A DNA stretch of 64,000 nucleotides from Mesocentrotus franciscanus (lineage: Eukaryota; Echinodermata; Echinoidea; Camarodonta; Strongylocentrotidae), in NCBI GenBank assembly GCA_037976565.1, contig CP137673.1, positions 2,034,851 to 2,098,850 of the forward strand, read 5' to 3'. Below are positions 1 to 12,233 of this stretch, piece by piece. The notes beneath the pieces were generated by a model that worked only from the letters and a program-made list of their open reading frames with translations, had not been told where the DNA came from and did no database searches. Each line of letters begins with the position of its first letter. Position 1 is the first letter of the stretch. The position numbers and the translations under genes were made by a program.

Positions 1-187
1 CTACTTGTAGCTACTTGCTCCCTCTATATAGAAAACAATACCTACCGGTAAGCGGTGCCCGTTGGTCCCCCATGATATCCTCTTTTTCTTATGTTAATTG
101 AAAGCTGAGTTGATGAGATAACCACCTGTCAGTGACCACGCTGGGTGGTCTAATCCCTCCTGGCCAAACTAGTGCAGACAGGCTTTA
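1..187 (+). repeat. Short dispersed repeat, copy 1 (truncated by window edge)
   Basis: This segment matches 7124-7311 in the same orientation and 9526-9719 in reverse complement. The shared core runs from CTACTTGTAGCT to GTGCAGACAGGCTTTAA. It has no coding potential and no tRNA-like A or B box. It is a non-autonomous element of about 190 bp. Confidence 0.8.
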
Positions 188-1010
188 AGGAACTTGCTTG
201 AATATTTTTAAACGTTATATCTTCACATCTGCTGTAATGTCTTTTTTTGTATTAATTTTTGTTTCATTTTTACAAAGTTCCCTCTGCGCTAGCAGCTTTA
301 TAATTGAATCTAGGCAATCCCTATTTGATATGAAACTAGAAATAAGTAAAGTAACTGGGACCCACAGTAGAAATACAATCAGAAATGAATACAGTAGTCC
401 TGTCAAATGAAATTATATGATTTTTTATGAATTCATTCTTAGAGTTGACATATTACCATTATTATTAACGGTACATTATTTTTTACCAAACATCAATAGA
501 TGGAATCCTGACAGAATCCAGCTCATTATCTAAAAGTTAATGACCTTGACATTGTTCTAGCATTGGCTTTTGTCCATTAGGAGTTGTATGTATTTGGCAT
601 CCTTTGGGTTTTCAGATATTTTAAAGTTAAAAATATATGTACACCTTCCCCTCTGAATCTGTAGCACATATAGTTTCCCTAAAATTGAGTATTGTAGTTG
701 CATTGTTACTTTATATTTCACCTCTCATATGTTTTGGTTATTTAGAGCATGCTCAAAACTAGAAGCTTTTGTTTAAAAAAAAAAAGTATATAGTTTTTTT
801 TTTAATTAGCTTTGAACAGAAATTGTAAAAGTATTTTATAGTGGCTTGATTTAAGAATTAATTGGACTGAAAGTTGATGTAGATCTGTGTATCCTTCTTC
901 AGGTTGTCAGAAAGTACTACAATAAGAAACATTCAACTTTTACCAGATGTATATATATATATATATATATATGTAATAATAATACTTCTTCCCATTTAAT
1001 TTCTGTTCAG
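188..1010. other. PMM2 upstream intron
   Basis: AT-rich intronic sequence ending in the acceptor TTCTGTTCAG at 1001-1010, with a short AT dinucleotide run at about 950-972. I see no exon with the DxDGT motif here. Confidence 0.6.
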
Positions 1011-4000
1011 GTAATTGAACCAGATATGGTTGAGTTTTTGGAGAAACTGAAGCAGAGATATCCTGTAGGACTCGTTGGAGGTTCAGATCTGCCTAAGATT
1101 ACAGAGCAGATGGATGGTGAAGAGAGAATCAATATGTTTGATTTCGTCTTTGCTGAGAATGGGCTTGTTGCGTTGGCTAAAGGAGAAAATATTGCGACAC
1201 AGGTATTAACCAGAAATCAAGATTGTCTAATTGTAAATGTGCAAAGGTAATGGATAGCCATGTACAGGTTTACAATGTGCATTATGGCTTATAAGCCTAA
1301 TTGAAAACCCTTTAAAACAAATAGTATTATTTGTCATTCACCATAATTATAGCCCTATCAATGTTGCCCCTTTAAAATTTCTTATTTGAAAAGAGAAAAG
1401 CAGTACCGGTAATAACAATGATAAGGAGAAGAAAGCATCTTCTTTTATCCATCACGTAACAAATTTAATTAAACAGTCAAGCAACTTTCATTGAAACAGG
1501 AGGACAATGATTGCTCTTTTATTACCATACTAGTATTCTGTTCCTATAAAATGGTATACTAAACAATGTTGGCTTAATTCATACAAATTAAAACTGAAAC
1601 TGCAAAAAGCATAAGAAGAGAGTATCTGCTTTCCATAGGTGTGTTAATCTTGTGATTGTAATCTTGGCTAAAGCAGTGCCATTGTTGAAAGAAGATTATA
1701 TATATATGCCAAAAATCCAAGGTGCCAAGGTTTCACTGATGGCATTATGTAATTTGAATGCCATTCTTTCATTAGCTTATACTCTCCAGAAGGAAGCATT
1801 TTGACACAAGCAATTTGTAACTTCATTGTGCCTAATTACATTTTGTCCTTCTTGCTATATTCCTCAAAGAAAGAATTAAAAGAATTGAATTGAACTGATC
1901 TTTGGTTAATTATTCTTGTTTGCTAACTTTTTTTTCATTGATTTAATTTATAGTATCTGACCATGATAAGTAATGATAAATAATTATATCATAAATCTAT
2001 CAATTTGCCTTTATTGAAACATGATACTAAACAATTATTTCTCTTTCATTATTCTGAACAGTTCATATAAAACAGTAAACCAAAACAAGCAAACAACTGT
2101 ACTTAAAAGAAAAAAATCGTAATATAACTCCCGGGATAGCAAAGTACATAATATATTATTTTTATATAACAATATAAATCAATTGATTTGTCTTTCTCTG
2201 TCCTTCAGAGCATTCAAAAGTTCATGGGAGAAGATAAGATGCAAGAACTGATCAACTTCAGTCTCAAATATCTGTCTGGTGTTAAATTACCCCTCAAAAG
2301 GTAAGCACAAATGTTATTCTTTATCTTGTTTTGCTGCGAGTTATTTGATCTAATACACTTTAGGTGCAGATTAAAATTCACACAGAGATAATCGTGCCCT
2401 CTTGTATGTAGTTTAGTGTTAGGGTATGGAATGAGTGCTTTAAGAAAGTCAATTATCTAGAAATTGTATAACTGTACATGTTGTAATTTTGTTATTTAGA
2501 TATATTTGCCATTTAGATATATTCTTTTTTATATTATCATTTTCAAACACATGTAAAGTCTCAGCTCTGTTGCATGCGAACTAAAAAAATATTCTTGTGC
2601 GTGACTGCAAAAATAATCTTCCTTGATTTACTACAATTGCATCAATTAATTTTTTACTTAAATTGCAAAAGTTTCCATTCCATTGAACCATTAAAAAATA
2701 CTTCTCACCTTCAAATGCACCCGTAGTCTTGCTCCTCCCTCATTTCTATCTCAACTCATTGCTACCAGGCAACTATCCCAGTACTCTCTTCGCTCCTCTC
2801 AAGGCATCACGCTGAACCACCCATCTCCCAAGATGCCACCCACACTTGTTGATAGAGCATTCACAACTACAGCCCCAAACTGTGGAATAACCTACCAAGA
2901 TTTCTTTGCAACCAGCAATCTCTCAATACCTTAAAAACATATCTCAAAACTCACAACTTCTGTTAATAATGTAATTGTTAAAGGGAAATCCAACCTTGAT
3001 AGCAAAGTTGTCTAGAATAAAGCAGAAAAATCAGAGAAGCATACTGATGGAAGTTTGAATGAAATTGGACAAAAATTTAGAAAGTTACGAATTTTTGAAA
3101 GTTGCAATTACTGGGCTCTTCAAATTGGCTGAATTGATAATGTCTATGTGATGTAGTGGCGTACAACTTTCCCATTTGCTCCAATACACAAAAGGACTAA
3201 AATTTCAACTTTTCATAAATGTATGACTCGGGAAGGTCTGTTCTTTTTAGAGGACCTGTAATAATGTACGCTCCATGATATATTTTGAGTAGTGCCTTGA
3301 GGGTGAAGGCACTTGGAAGAAAAACAGAAATAAGTGATATTTTTGTACGCGACAAATGGGAGAGTAATCTGTCACTACGTCACAATCCACTGACAAAATT
3401 GCCGATTTGAGATTCGCACAGCTGTAGTGATCTCATATTTCAATTTTCAAACAGTCATAACTTTCTTAATATTGGTCCGATTTATTTCAAACTTTCGCCA
3501 TTCTGTTTCTCTGATTTTTATGCTTTCATTCAAATGAAATAATTAGAAGGGTTGGATTGCCCTTTAAGCGAATTTCAACATGTATATGGAAAATGTGTTA
3601 TATAAATATATTATTATTATTAGTAGTATTGTTCAGTCTCTTAACTCATCGGTTGTGGGAACTAGTTGGTTCATGTATCAATATTATGGGAATGAGATAA
3701 TTCAAAAGTCAACTAGTTAATTCAGTGATGATGATGTTATATTCTTCGTTTCAGAGGAACCTTCATTGAATTCAGGAATGGCATGATCAACATATGCCCC
3801 ATCGGAAGGAGTTGTAGTTACCCTGAGAGGGGAGAATTCAGTGAGTTTGACAAGGTAAGATCTCATCAAAAATTAGGTAAAATTAATTTACAGATGTCTC
3901 TTTTTTCCTTGTATGTGTGTGTGTGTATGCCTCAAATTGACTTTAGGGTAACCATGAAATCCTCAAAGAAGTGTACAGAATTTACACTTGCATGTTGGTA

Positions 4001-6888
4001 CATCTTTAATTTGGAGGAAAATATTTATAATTTTGACCGCTCTACCTTTTTGGTAGAAGCAGATCAAATATATATTATTTCTAGAAAATCCCAAGAGACA
4101 CTTTCCCACTCTCTTTTGGTCAGATTTCACTGCTTTCAGGTTGATTTGTATTCATTAGATATATATGGGAACTGACAAATTAAATTCTGACTTTTTTTCT
4201 CAAAAAATGATATTCCTGTTTTATGTGGCAGACTATCGGTGTCAGTACCATAACTTCATTTTTTGTTAAATATAAATTTCTCCTTAGGATCTATTTTGTT
4301 GATAACTTGTGTTCAATGTAATTTGTTTTACATTTTTGTTGCTTTTAATATATATTCAGCTCCATGGAGTGAGGACAAAGATGGTTGAAGCCCTTCGCAA
4401 CGAGTTCACAAAAGACGGTCTGGTATTCTCTATAGGTAAGACTACATGATGTCTTTATTCTTATTTTTCAATGTTCTCCTTTTCAAAATGTATTAACCCA
4501 TTGCCTACAGGAAGCAGGTGGTCACTGTATTAAGCCTATGGGAGTTAGATGATTCAATAGTTAATGGGTTAACATAGCCATGACATGCTTGGTGAAGAAT
4601 TAATACCTCGTACCCAGGGTACCTTGATGGGTGACAAAACATTACAATTCTGCAAGAGGTGGCCTTCAGACTGCCCTATTCTCTACGTGCTTGGAACCAA
4701 CAGTAAAGCTGGTGATAATGCTTTACAGGCCTCTGCACCACGACTGTGGAATGGCCTGCCATGGTCTGTCAGCCTGTCTCCTTCATTAGACGTTTTTAAG
4801 AAGGTTCTCAAAACTCTCCTATTCAATGATAATCATTAACCTTTAATTGCTACTTGTATGTTGAAGGTCAATCCAACCCTTGTAATAAGTTCATTTGTAT
4901 GAAAGCAGAAAAAAGTAAGATAAACAGAGTGGTGAAAGTTTGATATACTAGTACATCAAACCAATAATAAGAAAGTTATGAATGTTTGAATTACAATGAG
5001 ATGACTACTAGACTATGTGAATCTCAAATTGGCAGTTTGGCCAGTGGATTGTGACATAGTCGCGGATATCAACCATGCCATTTGTCATGTACACAAATAT
5101 CATTGATTTCTGTTTTTCTCGTAAGTGCTTTCTCCCTTGGGGCACTTTTCAGCATATTATTATAGGTCCCCTTAAGAGAAGAGACCCTCCTGGGTCATAC
5201 ATTTTTGAAAAATATAATTTTTTGTCATTTGGTGTATGGAAAAAATGGGAAAGTTGACTGCCACTACATCATAGAGACATTACTGATTCAGCCAATTTGA
5301 AGAGCCCATACCTATAATGTTTACAACTTTCAAAAATTCATAATTTTCTAATTTTTTGTCCGATTTCATTCAAACTTTTACCAGTCTACTTCTTTGATCT
5401 GATGCATATGTCTTGATTTGCTCCCCCCCCCCAAAAAAAAAAAAATTCCACCTGCAGGGTGGTACATAAACAAAAAGTCAAACATGTAACATTGGAAGGA
5501 GTATCAGTATGAACTCTGATGTGTGCAAAGAGCATCGTCTCGAGATCATTTGCTGGGGTCCAGTGCTTGCGCTGAAGGGCTCTAGGGTTCTTACATGCTC
5601 TCTGCTGCAATCTGAGCTATATTTTAGAGCATTTTCAAACAAATTTTATGACTAATATTTCTGAAATACATTTAACCTGTCACTGATGTTCAAACCTGTT
5701 GCTGTTATAATTACCGGTATGTTAAAACCTCTTATGGACTTCCCTGCACCTGTATGTCATGAAATGTACTGTCAGTGCAGCAAAGTATAATAAACAATTC
5801 TTGAACCTATCTGCTCATCCACTGAGCCTAAATATGATCTGCCTCTAAACATAGATCATTTATCTAGTTAACTTATCACCTAATCATGACTACTTGATTC
5901 CTTCATGCATCTATTCTGTGTACAAAGAGCCTATCCTTGATGTACCTTTGAGCTACCCCAATGTCTACTTTGTCTCAAAGTGCAGTCAGGTGAAACCATC
6001 TGTGATAGTCAATTCAGTTCAGTACACACCACAGTGACCACACCCCTTCTTGATTACCATATCAATAGAGGATTGTATTCCCTGTCCACTCCTCTGTTTG
6101 TGGGATTCCTTTGTAATTTCAATTGCCTTTGAGCTAAGCTCTTATTCCTGTGCCTTACTCTACCTAGCTTCTCTACTGCAGTGTAGAGAGTTAGTTTCAC
6201 AGTGCGCTCGGTAAAGTTGTATGAATGTAGGCCCGGGTCATTCTGTGGTTCATAATAAACGGCCCACATTTAGAAATTAGAAACATGTGGGCCTATTCAT
6301 AAAACCTTTCTGAGCCTAGCTCACTACCTAGCTGTCAGCTAACTATGGGCTTACTATGTAATTAATCAACAACAAGCTTAATAGGTTATGTGAATATGGG
6401 CCCTGTACCCTGTACCTGTACTTGATGTACTGTAGGGTGGGTAGTTAATTGTCCCTCGCTTTGTAAATTATGAATATGGACCCTGGGGATATGGATGATT
6501 ACTGAAATCTTCTACAGAAGCCAACCACAGATGCAATCCTCCATTCCAAGGTTCATGAAAGAATATTATTTTAAAGGGCAACCCAACATTTGTAATAAGT
6601 TTGTTAGTGTAAGCAGAAAATAGAGAAACAGAATTGTGCAGTTTTGAAAAAAGAAATGGACCAAAAAAAAGAAAGTTATGAATGATTGCAAATGTATGAA
6701 TGTTACACAAAATATATGCAAATCTCTAATTGGAAATTTGTTCAGTAGATTGTGAGTTGTGAGGTATTCATGGTCAACTGTTCTGTTTGCTGCATATTGA
6801 ATAAATACCTTTTTTTCTTCTAAGAACCTGGTCATCCAGAGTGAAATATTTTGGGGGAAGAAATGAAGAAATGAAGAAATTATTAATA

Positions 6889-6970
<82 letters not shown>

Positions 6971-8326
6971 CTTTATTTCTCTCTTTAAAGGAGGGCAGAT
7001 AAGCATAGATGCATTCCCAAAAGGATGGGACAAGACTTATTGCCTCAAGTTCTTGGAAAAGGACTTTCAAGAAATCTACTTCTTTGGGGACAAGACATAT
7101 GAGGTGAGAATACTCATATTTAAAGCGGGACTGTACTACTTGTAGCTTCTTGCACCCTCTATATAGCAAACAGTGCCTAAGCGGTACGCCATCGGTCCCC
7201 CATGATCCCCTTTTTCTTATGTTAATTGAGAGCTGATTTGATGAGATAACCACTTGTTAGTGACCATGCAGGGAAGTCTAATCCCTCCTGGCCAATTAGT
7301 GCAGACAGGCTTTAATACTCATATTTTATGGAAATATCTGTTACAATGTAAGTTCAAACTTTTCAGGTGTGATGTTTATTGTTCATTTATGCTTATTGTA
7401 TATTATATATTTATTTTTGTTTATTGTATGGGATTGAGCGTATTATAAAATGACAGTATTGACTGCTCCGGTGCTCAATATAACCATATGTATATGAACC
7501 AACGAGTTAAGAATTTCCCACGTGATGTTGTATTTCACCAAGGCTGCAGGCTGTAGAACAAGGTTCAAATATAATTTCAAGTTGGGAATTATGAATATAT
7601 GTAATAATTGTGATATGAAAGTAAGGGTGTTTGTGAGCTCTGCCTTGTTTTTTCTCAGGCCATCTAACCTTCCACATTAATTGCATGTGGTTTAGAAAGT
7701 GCAAAGAATGGACACATGTACAGTTGCTTGATAATGCGGTTTAATTTGTATGTGATATACCATGCCAAAAAAAGGATGTTACATTGCACACTCCTGTGCA
7801 CATATCAAATTGTCAGTGTCATGTGAAAGCTTCTCAGCCAATAGGATGCTCTCTGAAAATGTCTGATTTTGTAGTACATTGTATTATGTTGTATGATAAT
7901 ATGATATTATTACTTTACATTACATTCCATTACATTACCTTATATTACACTACATTTACATTACATTGATGTTTACTTTACATTACGTTACATTACATTA
8001 CATTACAGTATGTTATGTTACGTTATGTTACGTTACATTACAGTATGTTACGTTATGTTACGTTATGTTACGTTACATTACAGTATGTTACGTTATGTTA
8101 CGTTACATTACATTACATTACATTGTGTCATATTACATTACATTACATTGTATTATATTACATGTATATTAAATTATCTCTCTCTCTGTCAATCTTTGTG
8201 TTTTTCTTCCGTATTTAGGGAGGCAATGATCATGAGATCTTCCAAGACTCAAGAACAAAGGGATACACGGTGACCAGTCCAGAAGATACCAAGAAACAAG
8301 TCAGCCAGCTGTTTGGTATAGAATAG
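1011..8326 (+). CDS. PMM2: Phosphomannomutase (PMM2-like), 5'-partial, six exons in window
   Basis: Phosphomannomutase interconverts mannose-6-phosphate and mannose-1-phosphate in the cytosol, feeding GDP-mannose and N-glycosylation. Exons: 1011-1202, 2209-2300, 3755-3854, 4360-4435, 6991-7103 and 8219-8326 (stop TAG 8324-8326). All junctions are AG/GT and the phases join without a break, giving 226 residues. Family motifs in order are [58 protein letters not shown] and GGNDHEIF. The human enzyme is about 246 residues, so roughly 20 N-terminal residues, including the DxDGT nucleophile motif of this HAD-superfamily enzyme, must lie in an exon before the window; I found no such exon in 1-1010. 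Introns hold MITEs, LINE fragments, an ATT array and a TTACA array. PMM1 and PMM2 cannot be told apart with certainty from invertebrate sequence. Confidence 0.95.
2716..2965 (+). mobile_element. LINE 3' fragment (C-terminal reverse transcriptase remnant)
   Basis: One + frame reads [20 protein letters not shown] and then DRAFTTTAP, followed across a frame break by a WNNLPRF-type motif. That is the usual tail of jockey/CR1-type LINE proteins (an R-AF---AP-LWN-LP pattern). It is a decayed fragment in a PMM2 intron. Confidence 0.6.
2982..3563. mobile_element. TTAA-flanked MITE with about 190-bp inverted repeats (Kolobok-like)
   Basis: The left end TTAA-AGGGAAATCCAACC (TTAA 2978-2981) mirrors the right end GGTTGGATTGCCCT-TTAA (TTAA 3564-3567). 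The two arms stay alignable for about 190 bp, through the segments around GAAGTTTGAATGAAATTGG and CAAATTGGC. TTAA duplication with purine-starting termini fits Kolobok better than piggyBac, which starts CCYT. Related diverged copies are at about 4864, 6572, 8453, 36524 and 53963. Confidence 0.75.
4585..4839 (+). mobile_element. LINE 3' fragment (C-terminal RT remnant)
   Basis: An 84-codon reading frame ends with [20 protein letters not shown] and then a [14 protein letters not shown] motif, the classic C-terminus of jockey/CR1-type LINE proteins. It lies in a PMM2 intron, is 5'-truncated, and is not a host exon. Confidence 0.75.
4864..5405. mobile_element. Diverged copy of the AGGGAAATCCAACC MITE family
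   Basis: The left arm (GGTCAATCCAACCC, then GAAAGCAGAAAAA and GTGAAAGTTTG) matches 2982-3563. The right arm (CCGATTTCATTCAAACTTTT, then CTTCTTTGATCTGA) is decayed and its terminus is lost. Confidence 0.6.
5406..6287. other. PMM2 intron, no gene seen
   Basis: AT-rich intronic sequence with a C8/A13 homopolymer stretch at about 5426-5446. Short open frames on - show no domain or splice context. Confidence 0.5.
6288..6406. mobile_element. Small MITE with GGGCC termini
   Basis: The left end GGGCCTATTCATAAAACCT is mirrored by AGGTTATGTGAATATGGGCCC on the right (about 119 bp in all). The termini resemble those of the elements at 52450, 59513 and 60574. Confidence 0.5.
6572..6790. mobile_element. 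Half copy of the AGGGAAATCCAACC MITE family
   Basis: The left arm TAAAGGGCAACCCAAC and following sequence are related to 2982-3563. The right arm is missing and is replaced by the ATT array before exon 6991. Confidence 0.55.
6885..6969. repeat. ATT trinucleotide microsatellite
   Basis: About 28 near-perfect ATT units end only 21 bp before the acceptor of the PMM2 exon at 6991. The poly-isoleucine frame across it is an artefact. Confidence 0.95.
7124..7311 (+). mobile_element. Short dispersed repeat, copy 2, with direct flanking repeats
   Basis: Full copy of the element at 1-187. It is flanked by the 13-bp direct repeat AATACTCATATTT (7109-7121 and 7314-7326). Its ends are weakly inverted (AAAGC...GCTTT). 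The boundary could also be read as a TTAA duplication. It lies just 3' of the PMM2 donor at 7104. Confidence 0.8.
7905..8165. repeat. TTACA/TTACG/TTATG pentanucleotide satellite
   Basis: A degenerate 5-bp array (CATTA, CGTTA, TGTTA and related units) sits in the last PMM2 intron. Three overlapping tyrosine/leucine-rich frames over it are artefacts. Confidence 0.95.
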
Positions 8327-8452
8327 ATGTCTTCTGCAACAATTATAATGGTGCAGGCTAATAATGTAACATATTTTTATAAGATTTATGTGCTTATTTG
8401 TACATTCCATTTGATTCAGTAATGAATTCGGTTTTTATAGGGTAATAGAACC

Positions 8453-8852
8453 TTAAAAGCAGACAAATCAGCTAAAGTGAAAACTTTACTGAAATCTGAA
8501 GGGTAAAAAAGGAAGGTTATGATTTTTAGGAAGTTGTAATTACAAAGGGAGTTTCAAATTGTGAAATGGGTAGTTTCAGACATCTCTCCTATTTGTTCCA
8601 ACACATTGTTGAAAATGAATGATGAGGTATTGATAATTAGTTCACAACAAATGGGGCCTCACAGTCTAATGACTATCCGTAATTCACCAATTTGAGATTG
8701 CCATATGTGTAGTGATTACAGCTTTTAAAATATCATAACTTTCTTTATTGTTTGTATGATTTTTTTTCTTCACAATTTCACCAAACTGTTTCTCTGATTT
8801 TTTGTATTCATCATTTTTTTTTTCTTCATCAGAAAATTGTTGGATTGATCTT
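8453..8852. mobile_element. Diverged copy of the AGGGAAATCCAACC MITE family, 3' of PMM2
   Basis: Right arm CCAAACTGTTTCTCTGATTTT ... TTGTTGGATTGATCTTTAA and internal AATTCACCAATTTGAGATTG match 2982-3563. The left end is eroded. Confidence 0.6.
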
Positions 8853-9123
8853 TAAAAGAACATTTACATGTAAGCTCCAGAGTAAGAATGATATATATTG
8901 CACAAAATCATATTCAACGCAATTGTATTATTAAGTTTTAGTGTATAGAAAATTTTGCACAAATCAAAAGTTTAAAGAAGATATGTTTCTTTTATATTTT
9001 GTAAAATTGCAAAGATTTATTTGATTAGTTGTTGAGGCATATTTCTAAAAATAGCCACAACGTGATGTAGCTAAGTTAGCTAATTTGCATACCATGTTTT
9101 GCATACAGTAGGGTTAAGGGGTT

Positions 9124-9275
9124 ATGGCAGTGGCCATTTTTAGAAACATGCCTCTACCACTAGTTAAATAAAGCCTACCAGGCACGCCCCCTCCCCCCTT
9201 CCCCCTGGCCATTTTTAGAAACATGCCTCTACCACTAATTAAATAAAGCCTACCAGGCGCACCCCCTCCCCACTC
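9124..9275. repeat. Imperfect direct duplication of about 80 bp
   Basis: Two copies of GCCATTTTTAGAAACATGCC...AAATAAAGCCTACCAGGC lie side by side. A partial inverted copy (GAGGCATATTTCTAAAAATA) is at about 9034. Confidence 0.75.
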
Positions 9276-9525
9276 CCATTTTGTGGTTCAAAAAAAGAGA
9301 AGAAAAAAAGAGTGGAGAGAAAGAATGGGGAGACGGGAAGGAATGTGAAAAAAACAAGAAAGCGATAGGACCCCTTTCAACCCCCTACTCCTATTCAATG
9401 ATATCGTCATTGCATTTTATCTCCACCTAGAATGATGAGTGTCCCTATTAGGCCACTGCTCCCTCAACGCCTGGACTAGTGCTAACAAAGAACAGAGAAA
9501 TTATAAAGAAAGAAATAACAAGTCT

Positions 9526-9719
9526 TAAAGCCTATCTGCACTAGTTTGGCCAAGAGGGATTAGACCTCCCTGCATGGTCACTGACAGGTGGTTATCTCAT
9601 CAAATAAGCTCTCAATTAACATAAGAAAAAGGGGACCATGGGTGACCAACGGGCACTGCTTAGGCATTGTTTGCTATATAGAGGGGGCAAGTAGCTATAA
9701 GTAGTGCAGTGGGGCTTTA
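9526..9719 (-). mobile_element. Short dispersed repeat, copy 3 (reverse orientation)
   Basis: Reverse complement of the elements at 1-187 and 7124-7311, complete from TTAAAGCC to GGGGCTTTAA. No flanking duplication is evident. Confidence 0.8.
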
Positions 9720-11200
9720 AAGGGCTCTGAGGTAATGTATGAGAAAATTAGGTTCTGGACTCTTATGAACATTATGATCATAAAGGTAATTCGTATGTGC
9801 ATCAGGAAAAATACATCTCGACAAAATTTATGACTTTTTGTATGACTTACTCCAATGATTTATGTGTGTATACATTTATTTGTTAGATACTTGTATATTT
9901 GATATTAAAAAAAGGTCTTTCTCGAAGAAGCATTTTAAAGCAAAGTGACTCATAGCATTGATCTCTTTGTTCAGAAGTTTTGTATAAATATGATAGATCT
10001 ATACAGTCAAGTTATTAATGATGTTGATGTACATAATGATTGATGCTTGTGTTGTTGAAAACATAAACTTTTATGGTCTTTAACAAGCCAAGTTTTGAAT
10101 GAAACAGGGCAGGGTTGCTGAAGTATATATATATATATATATATATGAAAGATATGTGTATTGCATTTTTATTATTTTTCCTATATGGTAATGCATAATA
10201 CTTTTAAAAGATATTGTTAGAAAGAAGATTTCTAAAGGCAATTTGGACAAAATTTTTCCCCCAGCTGCATTAAAAATACATATTATTAAGTGAGATATGA
10301 TACATTTGTGAGCCTTTTTTCGTTATTTTTTATATATACTTTAATTCATACTGTAATAGTCGGCTAAAGCTGTGATAAAAATTATGGACTGCCAGGAGTG
10401 TAAAGTCTGACAGACATGAGCGCTATACAAGAAGCCATTACTATTGTTTTACTATCATCGGTCAACAAAGGCATTCTAAAGAAATTTCCCAAAATGTCTA
10501 GCTCTTCATGGACCAGTACAACCATTCCCAGAAAACAAGATTACTATTTATTGAATTTCTCTTTTCTATTTTTATTATCATTTTGAAAATGTGAATACTT
10601 ATTGAATGTTGAATGAGATTTTAATGGAAATTCAAAGAATTATAAAGGATTTGACACTGAAAATATCGCCACTAGCTGCTTGTGTAATTTGTATCTGTGA
10701 TAACACAATCTTTATGTTTATGGTGACAGCAACACGTACTCTATGAACATTCTGCCAAGTGAGTCAGGGATAGCAGACATGCTGTAAGTTTGTTATTAAT
10801 TAGGATCGAGGAAGATGTTGGGGATGATGATGATGATGAAGATGAGGATAATGAAGATGAGAATGATGATGGTGAAGATGACGATGAGGAGGATAAGGAG
10901 GAGGATGGGGATGGTGGTGATGATATTGGGGAGGAAGAGGTGTTTGGAATGATGATGACAGGGATTATATGATATGGATGATAATTTCTGGACTAAATAT
11001 CTGACTGATTAATTTTTTTTTTTTTTAATTTTGTAGAAAGCAGGTAGCCTTATTTGTACAGCACCAAAATAATTGTCGCCAATATCATGGAACAAGAAAA
11101 TGGAGAGCAGGCAGGCGTGACCCATCTTCCTCCAGTGATAATGAACAACAGTTTGCAACAAACTTCCCTATTATTAAGATGGAACCCTTAATTTTGGTGG
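9720..11200. other. Intergenic, simple repeats only
   Basis: AT-rich sequence with a TA run (about 10122-10145) and a GAT/GAA-rich microsatellite (10808-10965). The acidic frame across the latter is a repeat artefact. No gene seen. Confidence 0.6.
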
Positions 11201-11209
11201 TGATTTTAT

Positions 11210-11890
11210 ATTTTTGTTTCTAGGCCCCTCTGAACTTTAAAAAAAAACTTTTATTTCTAATTCGGTACCTCCAGTGATTTACAAATGTTGCTGAAATGAC
11301 ACGATTTTCCGGGATTCTTTCTCATTTTGGGGGGTAAATTATACTTTTTTATGCATTTGTGTTGGAAAATTACAAATTCCCAAATTTACAGTCGGGTAAA
11401 AAATATTCTTGTCAGGGCCAACAGAATGGCGGGCCTTGAGAAAAAGTATGTTAAAGAGAAGAAAAAAAGAAAGAGAGAAAGAAAGAAAAATAGTGACCTG
11501 CCAGTGTCACAATACGGGGCTCCACCACGGGGGCTAAAACCCCTGAGCTTCCGGGGGCTCTGCCCCTGGACCCCACCAAGGGCCCTAAGGCAGGCCCCTG
11601 GATGCTCATCTGACCGAAATCAAATGCCTAAAACCCCTGAGCTTCATGTGGCTCAGTCCTCTGGACCCCCGCCATATTATTAGTGACCTGCTAGTGCACA
11701 AATAAGGTATCAAAATATGCTCATGTGACCGTAATTAAATGCCTAAAACCCCTCAGCTTCATGGGGCCTCAGGCCTCTGGGGCACCACGCCAAAAAGTGA
11801 CCTGCCAGTGTCACAAATAAGGAATCAAAATATGCTCATCTGACCGTAATTGAATGCCTAAAACCCCTGAGCTTCCGCCAATTTCCGCCC
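11210..11890 (-). mobile_element. Fragment of the hAT-like element family found at 27524-31248
   Basis: In reverse complement this matches the inner hAT-like element. The CAACATTTGTAAATCAC and GGAATTTGTAATTTTCC segments match about 29990-30105, and the roughly 210-bp GC-rich unit (GTGACACTGGCAGGTCACT, AGCTCAGGGGTTTTAGGCAT) is present about three times at 11490-11880. Both ends are lost. The DIRS-type element begins about 90 bp further on. Confidence 0.8.
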
Positions 11891-11978
11891 CACTCGCTTC
11901 GCTCGCTACGCTCTATACCCGATCGTTAATACTCCACTTTGAAAAGTGCTTGTAACATAATTATAAGAGTGGTGGTGA

Positions 11979-12199
11979 ATGTATTTGCCAGCGTTACATC
12001 GTATAGCTGGCAAATGTTGTTTATACGGCAATAAGTGGTGAACACTAATTGTTCTCCGGCATGCGTGACGGAATTATTCAATTCCGTTGCGTCGAAGGTG
12101 TTTCATTTGAATATGAAAAGAGGGGATGCGAGATAAGGGTGTGGTGTTGTAGGGAAGTCATTCTAGCTTTCCAAGGACCGCACACTAGCACTTTTTTAA
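11979..12199 (+). repeat. Split direct repeat A1
   Basis: 221 bp, matching A2 (16450-16671) at all positions except one missing G in a G run near 12151. It begins ATGTATTTGCCAGCG and ends CACTTTTTTAA, and contains a small inverted repeat, TTTGCCAGC/GCTGGCAAA. Confidence 0.95.
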
Positions 12200-12233
12200 A
12201 GAGTCTCCAGCTACATTACGTCTATCTTCGAAC

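Noticed and set aside
6774..7253. 159-codon frame on -
   Set aside because: It crosses the ATT array and runs antisense over the PMM2 exon at 6991-7103; a shadow frame.
7784..8273. Overlapping Tyr/Leu/His-rich frames
   Set aside because: Translation of the TTACA-type pentanucleotide satellite in a PMM2 intron.
10790..10972. Acidic Asp/Glu-rich frame
   Set aside because: GAT/GAA microsatellite without homology or splice signals.
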